A stretch of DNA of 64,000 nucleotides from Eremophila alpestris peregrina (lineage: Eukaryota > Chordata > Aves > Passeriformes > Alaudidae), in assembly GCA_009792885.1 (NCBI GenBank), contig WMCF01000030.1:6175246-6239245 (forward strand). The letters are read 5' to 3'. Numbering within the stretch: the first letter of the stretch is position 1; each line of letters opens with the position of its first letter. The notes under the pieces are model-generated. The model was not told the origin of the DNA. It saw only the letters and a program-made list of their open reading frames with translations, and made no database searches. Shown here one piece after another: positions 24,180-35,450 of this stretch. The translations under genes were made by a program, and so were the position numbers.

Positions 24180-25819
24180 AAAATGGTGATGCGATAATCA
24201 TGAAACTTATACTGGTAGCTGGAAAACAACTTCCTCCTCTTGTTGGAGGGACTTGTCAATATATCACTGACACTAATATGTCCTCTAGTTTGAATTCACA
24301 AGCCTTGGATGAACTCACAGCCTTCACTAGGACAAAGGTCCATGCATTCAGATACCTTTCCTGTGCAAGAAATAACCCCCACTTCCCATGTTTTCTGCCA
24401 CCTGTTTCCATCAATGGCAGCACTTCAGTTATTTGAGCTCTACTATCTTGTCTTTTTGGAAGCTGTCCCTTCCCAGCTGTCACCAGGGCACTATGCCCTT
24501 TATGTAAGTATACATCTGCAGTGGAAGAAGTGACAGTTTCCATCCTCAGCCTAACCACACATAGATGTTGGCCAACTCCCTTGCTATGCAATGTTCTGGA
24601 AGTTCATCAGCTGTAAATAAATATAAATATTCTGTATGTAATCAATCTGGAAACTTAAAATAGGAAATAAATGTAATTTGAATTCTAATTTTAAGCCTTA
24701 GGCCAACAAAACAAGGAATCAAAAATCATCAAATCCACAAAAAGTAAAATAATTTAAAAAGGTTTTTTGAATCAGAAGAATATATGCACAGGATGCTGTC
24801 TCATAGTACCACATGTACACTAGTTAAAAGGTTATTTGAAAGGTGAGGTCAGTGGATTGGATTTCATTTCTGAAATAATACCTGTTATATATGGAAGTAG
24901 AAATAAACTTCTGATTAGATGATAATACAGAGTAGTCATATATGAACACTAATTGATATAAATAGATATAAATAATTATATAGTATATAGTAAGCATTGT
25001 AAAATGCTGCAGAAAAATTCCCACCCACAAAAGCAATTCTGTCCTTGAACATATGACTGAAAAAACATGTTCCTTTGGAGGAAAGGAATGAGACACTGAG
25101 AAGAAAGAAAGTTTGTTTTGTCAAAAGTTTTAACTTGACAGATACATCAATTTTGCTTTATTTTCAATGCAGTTAATTTTGTTTGGAATTAAAACATTGC
25201 TGTTATACATCAAGTAACAAATGCTTATTCCCAAAGGAACTCCTTACCTAGAGGTCAGTAAGTGCAAAGACAAATACTGACCATTCTCTGATATACATGA
25301 TTGGAGGATGATCTACATAACCATCTGCATCATGAAGGATTTGGATAGTGAAATAACACTCAAATTTTAATTTTAATCTCCTTTTGCTTCTTTCTTCAGG
25401 GAAGAATGAGCTTACTTGCAGGAGAGCTGTAAATGGTTTCAAGATGATAATCACCAATTAAGTGATCATAGTTATGACTCTGTGCTAAAATCCCCATAGG
25501 TTATAAAACTCCCAAACAGTAATTCTTCATTCTCTAGGTGCAGCATATTTAGTTAAAAGAGTGAGGAACTTCTCTTTCTATGACAATATATCATCTTACC
25601 AATACTGTAGGGTGGTTCCTACCATCAATTGGACTGTATGCTTTGAGGCTACTGCCTTCATTTACTTTTAAATCATAATTAACTTATAAAGAAAATAGAC
25701 AAATTCTACTGCTGAAATTTATCTTAGCTGTCTTACTCATAGCAGCATACACAACTAAACACATATATAAAATTGAAATTACCTTCACTGGGATGCGCAG
25801 GTTTATATATATTTATATA
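24180..25819. other. Unique sequence, no gene seen
   Basis: The first 400 bp after the LTR are less AT-rich and hold overlapping open frames on both strands of up to 118 codons, none recognisable. The rest is AT-rich. Confidence 0.5.
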
Positions 25820-25945
25820 TTTGATTAAAGCATGGTGTAATAATGCCAAGGTTGTGGGTTTGGTCCCCTATGGGCCATTCTTTTAAGAGCTGGACTCGAT
25901 GATACTTGTAGATCCCTTCCAACTCAGAATATTCTATGGTTCTCT
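25820..25945 (+). mobile_element. TguSINE1-like SINE (tRNA-Ile head, CR1 tail), 5' truncated
   Basis: The first half reads like the body of tRNA-Ile: a TTAAAGCATGGTG block, then TAATAATGCCAAGG (anticodon arm with an AAT-type loop), then GTTGTGGGTTTGGTCCCC (T arm and B box) and a GGGCCA acceptor end. The second half is a CR1 3' tail: GAGCTGGACTCGATGAT, TAGATCCCTTCCAACTC and AGAATATTCTATGGTTCT. This head-tail fusion is the layout of TguSINE1, a passerine SINE thought to be moved by CR1 machinery. About the first 15-20 nt of the tRNA head, including most of the A box, are missing or decayed. The B box has lost consensus positions (GGTTTGGTCC instead of GGTTCGANTCC), so it should not be transcribed by RNA polymerase III. 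Confidence 0.88.
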
Positions 25946-26470
25946 ATTTAACCTGACAGGATAAGAACAAGAAAAATAGTAAATTAAATCACACAAATCT
26001 TTGCAAACCATTTTTTGGTTTAAGAGACATAATAGGAAATATTACTTATAATGTGATTTATGATTAATATCTGCACTTATCACAGTACATTTGTATACAG
26101 TGCATCTGCAGCAATTACAAATAGTTCCTCAAATTTACTCTTAAGTTTGTGGAAAAACAAATTATTTGTTGTTATTTTGTAATCAGAGTTATTAATTTTT
26201 CATGAATTCAATGAAAACAAATGGAGGAAGTGAAGTTACTCATTTCAGAGGGTATTCCCACATTTCTTTTTTTCTTCCATCTCTAAAATCATTACATCAT
26301 ATAATTTCATGCAGAAATAACCACAAAGATTTGTTAAGAAAAAAAAAAAAGAACAAAATTAAATGTTTACATTTTTTTTCATTTAAATTCAATCATATTC
26401 TTGAAAAGCTAAACTTAAATTTTTTTCCAGGAAAAAATTTGTTCTGCTTCAATAGGATAGTTAATTCCTG

Positions 26471-26501
26471 TTTGCCAGTCACTTAATCAGTGACTGGCAA
26501 A
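26471..26501. repeat. Perfect 13-bp inverted repeat, 5-nt loop
   Basis: TTTGCCAGTCACT (26471-26483) is followed by TAATC and then its exact reverse complement (26489-26501). The bases just outside do not pair. It is too short for a microRNA precursor and is not followed by a T run that would suggest a terminator. See findings. Confidence 0.9.
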
Positions 26502-27367
26502 TTCAGACACAAAAACTAATTCTCAAAATTATGTAAAAGGATTTTCTATGTCAGAAAACGATTCATTTCGCAAAACAGAAAGAACAATACTGACATTATT
26601 TATGAAAATTATTCTATATAATATTAGTATAGGTAATGGGTTTTTAAAATATCTTTTAGTAGGGGAAATCTAGAGTACCAAACCTCTTATTGATCACCCA
26701 TAATTTAAAATAAAAAAAAATAGTGCAGTGCAGATAAGATAGATTGTAATATTTTCATCCCAGCTATACTTCCATAATTGAAAATCAGAGCAAATTATTA
26801 GTAGAAAAGTTCAGTAAAAGCAGTATGAGGTGTTTGTCCTCAAGAAAATAACATTTTAATTTTATTCAATTTCATTAGATAATATTCATTTGTGTTTGAA
26901 AATAGGCTCACTCCTTGAAGTAAAATAGCAAACAGACAAGGAGTTTATTTCCAAAGTGTGTTAAATATTTTTCTATCAGTTCAAACTATAGATAAATATT
27001 GCTTTCTTTTCTGTTTCAGAATCTCACTTATAATTTTGTTAATTTTCATCAAGTTTTTTTTATCACCACTATTTTTTTACTTATAGAACATTTAAACATG
27101 TTTTCTTCTTGAAAAAATATTGCATTTTTACATCTGAGATGTATTTATATTGTTTTGGTTTTACTCTATTGATAAATGGTCACAATTCCTATGGAGGTGG
27201 GAAAGTACTTGATCAGATCAATCAGAGATCTATTTGATTGTGTATCTTCATTTTTAATGTGCAAGACAAGGCAGGTACAGGTGGAGCAGGTGCAAAGCAA
27301 TTTGGAAATTAATTGCATGCTGGATGTCAAGATGAATACATGTCTAGAAATGCCAAAGAAAATCTAT

Positions 27368-27428
27368 ACCCCCCCAAAAAACCCCCAAAACCCAACCAAA
27401 CCAAACAAAAAAACAAAAAACCCCAACA
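27368..27428 (+). repeat. A/C-rich low-complexity tract
   Basis: Alternating C and A runs, about 60 bp, with no G or T. Same class as the tract at 10.5 kb. Confidence 0.85.
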
Positions 27429-30400
27429 CTATATTAATGTGTATAAATGGAAGTCAGGCTTACAGGATTTATTGAGTAATTCTTTCACTTTGCTCAGCCC
27501 TGAATGGGTTTTGGTGGTGTCTGATGTTCTATAACACAAACAGAAATAAGTCAAAAAAAGATAACAGAATGTCATTAAACATGCCATAAAACAAAATAGC
27601 AAAATACATGGGCTTATTTAGTTTGAAGGGATGCTTGTCTTCTAATATGCTTCAACTTCTTCAAACTGAAAGGTTATAGTCTCTTTTCCATGTAAAGTGG
27701 ATTGCCTGAAAAGATGTATTTTCTCCTGGAGGGCAGGTTAGTCAGAAATCAGTCATCAGTGATAAAAAACCAGCTGCTACATCTTTGTCATCAGGAATGA
27801 TGTTCCAAGTCTCCTTCAGCCCTGTGTGTCAGTCTTTGAGGATGTTCTGACCCTGGAGTCAGATCAATCTCCACTACCCCATTACTGTGATTTTACTACG
27901 TACTTTCAGGGCTCTGTCCCAGCCTCATCCCCATCCCAGCCCTGCTCCCCTGCTGAGTGCCACAGGGCAGAGCCCTGCTCAAGGGAGGGCATGGCATTGC
28001 TGACCACATGGCCACACCATCACTGAAATGGAGAAATGATCCTTTTGGAAATGTCTCATCAGTAAAAATAACATTTCTTTATGCTACTGTGCGATGTCAC
28101 AAAGGAGGACATGGCATCTCTTAGGTAGATGGAGATGTCTCAGTTGTCAAACAGCTATCAATTTTTTATTTTCCAAAGACCACAGGCTGAAGATTAAACC
28201 ATCTGGAGGTTTACTTTAACTATCATCAAAAAAAGCTAACAACATAACTGCCAGAAAGTTGTCACTCCTAATTATTTTATTTCATGAAGAGTCAGAAATC
28301 AGTGCAAAATTTTCATAAACATCTTCCAAAGATACTTCTGATACAGCATTCATTAACAACACATGTAAATAAAAATGCAAATAATATATTGTCCTTCACT
28401 CCTGGCTTTTCAGATACCTATTATTTATCACCCAGGGATCTCACTTGGCTAAGACATATGGATAATCTTATATGTGCATGCAATCAAACAAGCTTCTTTC
28501 CCATAACCTCTATTGGAAAGGAAAACAAACTTCTGTCTAGGCTATTATTCTTCTCGTAATTTGTGGAATATAGATAGCCTGTAATTTCCAAATCTTTTTA
28601 TGAGTATGAAATCACACCTTCATAAATAGGTTATGGTATATAACATTTAATATAACCTATAAATAAGTTAAAGGTAAGGTAAATAAGTAAAATGTAATGT
28701 GAATTGATATAATTGATTTGTTCTTTAGCTCAGGTTTGCTGGATGCTGGATGTAAAGTAAATTGAAAGTCTAAACTGGAGTGAATAAGCATGACTGCACT
28801 ATTATTGGTGTTAAACTGCAAGGCAGCCATAATAAATGTCTTGAGTTTCCACTCTCAGTTCTGTTATTTGTCTGACCATCAAAGATTAAACTTTATGAGG
28901 ATTTTTTCCACTTCAGTTATCTTTCTGTGGAGATTGTTTCAGGTCATAAATAAGAGTATCATGTTATACCTGCAAGCACTGTCACTTGGTAGTGATAAGC
29001 ATAACCTATCTGTTGACAAGATTAGAGAATAATTTCCTAAGGGAAGGATTGGAAGACCAAGTTCTTGAGGTATTTAAAACTAAAATATTCCGGACCAAAC
29101 TCTGAAAAATACAGTGACTACTAAGTGTAAACCTTAATTGATAAGAAAATCAGACACCTGCCCACAAAGTTATCAAATTACTGATATGATTGTAGTAACT
29201 CCTTTCTAATTATGCATCTATTTTGGTTTTTTGGATAGTGTAAAATGTCCCAGAAGTGTTGTTGAAGTATGGGTTTTATTATATTCACAGTTCTTAATTT
29301 GTGAAGAAATAAGATAATTATTTTAAAAAGCAGTGAAAAAATTTACACATCCTCTGCATAACTGTCATATATTTTTTGAAATTAAATGGGATATATGAAA
29401 TACCTGTGCTGCAGGCTTTGAAACATTTATTGAGTAATCAGATCAATCATAGCACGTACTGTGCTGAAAAGCATTACCACCAGCCTTCAACCACCAAAAT
29501 GTGAAGAAAAGCAACTTAATACTTATCAAACAAGAGTAAGGATTTTTAAAGGGTAATTTGTTCCACATTAACTACTGGATAGGCACTTTTATTCTTCTGT
29601 GACTATAAGAACAGTGTCCATCTCTGTTTTAAAAAAATCTGATTTATAGAATATTGTTAATGGCAGTTGAATAATGCCTTTTCTAAATGAAATTTTATTG
29701 CAGGGACTATTTAACAATGGTGGGAGACTCCTTTGCTATTTAGGTCTTCTGTAGTAGCTTAATTTTTGGTATTCATTTTGTATAAATGAGATGAGATACA
29801 GAAAGTAGCATATACAGCATAACACAACAAAGACATCTGCTTTCTTGCCTGAAATATTTGGAACTCTTCAATGGAACCTTATGTCCAATACAAAAGCATT
29901 ACTCAGCCTTTTTATTATTTATTTTTCCCAGAGGGAATACTTTTACAGTCTTGTGCTTTTAGCAGCATATAGCACTCTGTATTTTCACAATATTTGGTTG
30001 ATGTCTTTTAAGTGAGAGATATTTGAACAGATTTCCTTTTCATAATAGTTGTGAGAAAAAGAATTCTTGAACAATTAGTTTTTTCTTCATATTTTTTTCT
30101 AAAATGTATTTATTTTGAAGAATCATTTACTTTGAAATGGGAATTATTTTTCACAAGAAAAAAACCCAAACATTTTCAGGGGGAAATATCAAGGAGTAGA
30201 GGATAAATTTCTGTCTTTGGTGTCATCATTGATTGATTGCATACATGTGACCTTCACCACATTCTGTAGAAATTTTCAGATCTTGTGTTTCAGCATGTGC
30301 ATACCGATAAATATTTTTCTCCACTACATGGTACAATCTGTCTGTAACTGCTAATAACAAGTGTAACATTCATTATTTACTTATTTTCATTCACCAGTTC

Positions 30401-31009
30401 TCTGGGAAATATGCAATTTTCTCTGTTCCAGTGATTTTGACTTCAGGTTGTATATTTTCAAACCACAAGCAACCTACAATTTGGAAATTGAATAATGTCA
30501 GACAAAGTCTCATGACTGGAATTTGTTTCCGTTTTCATTTTACGATGTAGATCTTTTCTTGGAGCAAGAGTCTGCATTTTAAAAAAGCACTGAAGTTTCT
30601 AAGTGCTTTAAAATCCAGGAGAGGGTTTTTTGGTCTTGTTTATAATTTGGCTTTGTGCTTTGCCTTTGAGAAAAACGTTGTTTTGAATGAGAATATGTTT
30701 TATAGATGGCAAACACTGTTAGTCTCTGCAAGTATCTCATTTTCCAAATCCTAATATTTGCATTGTAAAATGCTATTGAACTAATTGTTGTCCTCAGATA
30801 AAAGGTCAGACTGTAATAGTTGTTTCTTACTTCAGTGTTACATGATTTTTTGTGGCTTAATGATGTTAAAATCTCCACAACTTCACCTTAAAAGGAAGCC
30901 ATGAAGAGGAGGGATATCATTTACTTCAGGCAAATAACATAAACATTTCAGGTTTTTAAAAGGTACATTTAAGTATATCAGGTAGCATAGCTTGAAAGAA
31001 CAATGTGCA

Positions 31010-31290
31010 GGTGTTTCTTGCTTCCAGCCAGGTCAGGGTTAATTTTTGCAGTAGCTGGGGTAAGGTATGGGTAGGACACAGAGGTTATTCTATACCACCT
31101 CACATCATGGGGGAAGGGACTCTCTTTTTCAGGGAGAAAGAATCCTTTCCAACTGAGCAAGAGTGGTGGAAATGGTGGTTGGCTAATGCTGGTCCCAGGC
31201 TGGAGAGAGGGGTGGGGTGGCACAAGTCCCAGGATGGAGGGAGCATTCAGGAGGAGAAGGGGAGGGAAAGAAGGGGAGCAAGTGACACAT
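31010..31290 (+). mobile_element. Probable old ERV LTR fragment
   Basis: The sequence CAGGGTTAATTTTTGCAGTAG followed by a G-rich stretch and then TATTCTATACCACCTCACATCATG resembles, from memory, the U3 of an avian ERV LTR family that carries 'ggttaattttt', 'gcagtag' and a 'ccataccacatgacgtcatg' block. After this the text becomes strongly purine-rich (31190-31280). No TATA box, polyadenylation signal, TG...CA ends or target duplication could be found, so only a fragment is proposed. The boundaries are those of the locally GC-rich block. The open frames on both strands here have no recognisable content. Confidence 0.42.
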
Positions 31291-34200
31291 AGTTTGGAGA
31301 GTTTCAGTGGGAAGTACCATTCTTAAACAATGTCAAGAAATAAAAGAAAAACACATTAAATGAAAACAAACTGAAAGTGGTCCAGTCCCTGTAAAGGTTT
31401 CCTTTAAAATGATTTTTTTCTTTGCTTATTCATTTTTTTTCCTTTAGTTCATTTATGCAGCAATAAAAATTGACTAAGACTGATTCTAATTGTGGCTGTC
31501 CCTCAATCATCAAAGAACCAAGAATTTTAGATAAATGTATGACCTCAAGGAATACAAAGTGAGAACCAAGGGTAGTTTTACTAGTAGCTTTCTTGCAAAG
31601 CTGTCATTGATTGATTGTCTTTCTGTATGTTTCTTGGCACAATTCAATGCTTTCTTTTAAGTAATGCAGTCTTTGGAGAAAGAGAATACATGTTTTGAAT
31701 ATTATAAGGCTCCACCTGGCTGATGGGCATTGCCACAAATGAAAGCTTATTGTTAAATCCCTGATCTATAAGACAAAGATTTGAGATTATTAAAGTAAAT
31801 GTAGTTTTAAATTACTGTTGCTATTAAATTTGTATTGAGTACTATATTTGTACATGCTTTTGTAAAGACATTTTTCACTGGTTTGAAAATAATTGGGATG
31901 TGATTGGTCCATGATGCTACTCCATTCTCTTGTGGAGCCCTGAAATACTTCCTGCTCTGGAGACAAATAACCTCTCTGCCTATCACTTTACTGCTTGCTG
32001 ATTCAGATAGCAGTTTTACTGCTATTGTGTGGGTTTTTTGAGTTTTTCCATGGTATAAATTTTAGTAGAATTATATTCTTATTTAACACTGACAAAAAAT
32101 TGAAAACGATATTGATACATATGCCAAAATATGGTAGAGCAATATATATGTTGAATTTTCAGAAAAAAACCCAGTAACTTGAGAACACAGATTGATAAAG
32201 TGGCATAACCATACGCTGCATGTGATTAAAATTAAGAGTGATGGAATTTAGGCAACTAAATAATTTTCAGCCTTCTCCTTTGTTACTAAAAATATGTTAC
32301 CTGGTTATTTTAGCACTGGAAAAATATTTATCCTAGGATTACGTATATATTTGAGAATGAATTTAAACTGAAGTAGGATATTTCAAATACGTTTGTGTAT
32401 TAGGGGTAGAAGATTTGAATGATGCAATTATGGCTAAGTACAGTTAAAAAAACAGAAAAAGAGCAAAGCTATAACTAGCCCTGCAATGACAATACGTGCA
32501 GTTTTTGACATCAGATCTTACTTTTGGGCCTTTATTTTCTGTCCTATTATCCTGTTTCTGGTAATATGTTATATTAAACTGCATTACCTGCATTATTTTC
32601 CCCACAAATATAATCATAATTTGAAGACAGCCAGGCATGGTTTGAACTATAACTAAAAACCCATTTTCCCTTCTAGAGAAGGACTCCTTTGGGTATATTT
32701 TGAGTAATACTCTTTCCTTATATGGGGATCCAATTATTAGAATTTCTTGTTAGGCTAATTAGTATTTTAAGAATGTAATCAAAATATGAGTGACTCGCTA
32801 CAAAAACGCCAAATACAGCCAGTTCTACCATGAATTATTATTAATATAAACAAATTCTAATGTTATATATAAACAAAAGCTGATATTTTTCTTTGATGTT
32901 AAATTTTGATTCTTCCTACTTATTTTTACAGTGATTCACTGGTGTGAATTCTATCTCCTTTGCTGGGAGGGCTAGGAGGTTCTCTTTCTTAGTGTTCAAT
33001 TTTTTCAGGGCTACTTGTATGCATTTCAACTTGATATTTGTTAGTACAACATGCTGTTCTTCCTCTGATTGATTCACAGTAATTGTGATAAAAAAGCCTT
33101 ATTTTTAAGTCTATTTTTTAATAGGTATACCTGTTTTGTTTCTTGGGGTTTTTTAACTGAAATATTTAGCTAAACAATTTACTTCATTTTAGGTCCCTTA
33201 TATTCTTCAAAGTTTTATATTCTTAAAGAATCTTAGAATTGTTCACAGTTTTTCCATAAATCACCAGTATGACTCAAGTTTCCTTTAACAGGAGACACAT
33301 ATTATCTTACAAAGTACATGTGCTTCATTTAACTTCAATGTAAGTTCAGTTCTCTGTTGGATAGCAACAAAAATTGTCATTTATCAAGTCTCATTATTTA
33401 ATATGACTTTTATAGCAGTCAGAAAGCCTTTTGACTTGAATGACCATGACAAATTCACAAAATAATTAATTCTATTATTAAATTAAAAATCCCTGAGAAG
33501 AGAGTAAATTACATTAGGTGGCATTTACATGCATAATGTTCACATGCAATTATATTGGAAAAAAATACTACTTTTCAGGTTAGGTTTGTTTTTTTTTTGT
33601 TTACAGTGTTCAAGAACATTCAAAAGAGAGTAGCTATCAATTATCACTGCCTGTAGGACTTTTTATAAATGTAACCAAACAAACTATAGAGATAGAAAAG
33701 TTTCTGTATTCAAGATAGTCACTTTGTGTAAAAATGGTCTCAATATATTGTCCCTGGAAAATCCATTACGAGCTGTGAGGTTTATGAAGGCAGTCAAGAT
33801 TTCACTCTTTCAATTAAACAGTAAGATGGAAACCACTGAAAATTGTGTCTGGAATAAAATTTATTCTGATACTGACTTAAAATCAAAAAATAAAGTAATA
33901 TGCTTTCATTTTTACTAGCAGTCATTTTAAAGCATAAGACTGAGCATCATTTTTCCAGTAAGGAATGCTGCTTAATCATGAAAATATATTTAGATACTCC
34001 ATGGAGTTTACATTACTGAAATCTCATTAACAGGTTCAGTTTCATTGTAAGTTTACAATCTCAAGTAGTAAATACTGATATAGCCATCAGAATGGAGTAA
34101 AAATTATTTTATTCAGTTATATAGACAAGTGAGAAGCATTCCTCTCTTCCCTCTTTAACATTAATCTGGTTAATTTCTTCAGTCTTTACGCATTGGAATT

Positions 34201-34629
34201 CCCTTGCCTTTTAGGGATGGACTTAGATGTGTCTGTCCAGCTGCCCCCATACAGACCTCTAAAACTCTCTGCAATACTGTAGTGAAACACTCTTGCAGGG
34301 ATGGATACTCTGACACAGGGCATGCCCCAAAATCTGGCCCTTTTGGAGGGGTAATGGGACATAGAGTACAAAAAGGCATAATGAATGAAAAAATGAGTTT
34401 GCACAAGGGCTGTGAGGCTGAGCCCATTCTATCCAGGACAGTGTTGTTCTTTATCTGCAGCCAGCTGGGTTTTCATATTACCAGTCTTGCATCAACTGGA
34501 AGTAAAAGGCAGTCTCCAAGATAAAAATACCTGTATTTTAAATGTCTGCATATAACCTAAACATTGAATAAATGGAAATCTATCTATCTCACCCTCTAGC
34601 AGCTACTTGGGTGTGGTTATCTGATTGAT
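31291..34629. other. Unique AT-rich sequence, no gene seen
   Basis: No gene or repeat is recognised. A GC-richer segment at about 34200-34530 has open frames on both strands but nothing familiar; it directly precedes the CR1 copy and may be unrelated to it. Confidence 0.5.
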
Positions 34630-35450
34630 AACAAGTGGCACAATGTCAAGCTGGATGCTTCTCACTAGTGGTATCCTCCGATTTTCAATATTCAGCCCAA
34701 TTTGTTTAATTTATTCATCAGTGACTTGGATGAGAGGGCAGATGCCTCCTCAGCAGGTTCCCTGAGGACACAAAAGGCTCTGAGGTGTGGCCAATACCCC
34801 AGAGTGTTGTACAGCCCTTCAGAAGGGCCTTGACAGGGCCGAGAGATGGGCAGGGAAGGACTGACTGCCTGAAATTCAGCAAAGGCAAAGGTACATGGGT
34901 AAGAACAATCCCCTGCACCAGTTCAGGGTGGGGGCTGACTTGCTGGAATGCAGCTCTGTGGAGAAGGACCTGGGGGTCCTGATGGACAACAAACTGTCCA
35001 TGAGCCAGCAGTGTGTCCTTGTGGCCAAGTGGGCTGATGGTGTCCTGGGGTGCATTAGGAAGATCATTGCCAGCATATCGAGGGAGGTGATCCTGCTCCT
35101 CTGCTCAGCCCTGGTGAGGCCACATCTGGAGTGCTGTGCCCAGTTCTGGGCTCGCTGGGACAAGAGAGACACGGAGCTCCTGGAGCAGGTCTAGTGGAGG
35201 AGAAAAAAGGTGATTGAAGGACAGGAGCCTTTTTATGAGGAAAGGCTGGGAGATCTGAGCCTGTTCAGTCTCAAGAAGAGACAACTGAGAGAGGACCTGA
35301 TCAATTACATAAATATCTTAAGTGAGGGTGTCAAGAGCTAAGAGTCAGGCTCTGCTCAGTAATGCCAAGCAATAGGACAAGAGGCAATGGGCAGAAACTA
35401 TGCACAGGAAGCTCCCCCTGGATATGAGTTAGAACTTCTTTACTGAGCAT
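34630..35450 (+). mobile_element. CR1 LINE fragment, end of RT domain to near 3' end
   Basis: This runs in CR1 order from the late reverse-transcriptase region (translated pieces such as FNLFISDLDER around 34700) to the C-terminal region. At 34895-35194 an open frame carries KDLGVLMDNKLSMSQQC and later LVRPHLECCAQFWARWDKRD, the hallmark CR1 ORF2 C-terminal text. Nucleotide similarity continues through GGGCAGAAACTATGCACAGG to AGAACTTCTTTACTGAGCATG near 35450, where CR1 would have about 200 bp more. The terminal 8-bp repeats are missing, so the copy lacks both its 5' part and its 3' end. A TAG stop near 35192 and frame changes make it inactive. Confidence 0.9.

Larger units (their letters stand above)
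25946..31009. other. Unique AT-rich sequence, no gene seen
   Basis: No gene is recognised. It contains a perfect 13-bp hairpin (26471-26501) and an A/C tract (27368-27428). A GC-richer patch at about 27820-28030 holds a 66-codon plus-strand frame without recognisable content. Confidence 0.55.

Noticed and set aside
25820..25895. A functional tRNA-Ile gene
   Set aside because: The 5' acceptor arm and most of the A box are missing and a CR1 tail follows; it is a SINE.
29040..29085. Weak resemblance to a CR1 3' region (TCTTGAGGTATTTAAAAC)
   Set aside because: Only about 18 bp match and no flanking CR1 text is present.
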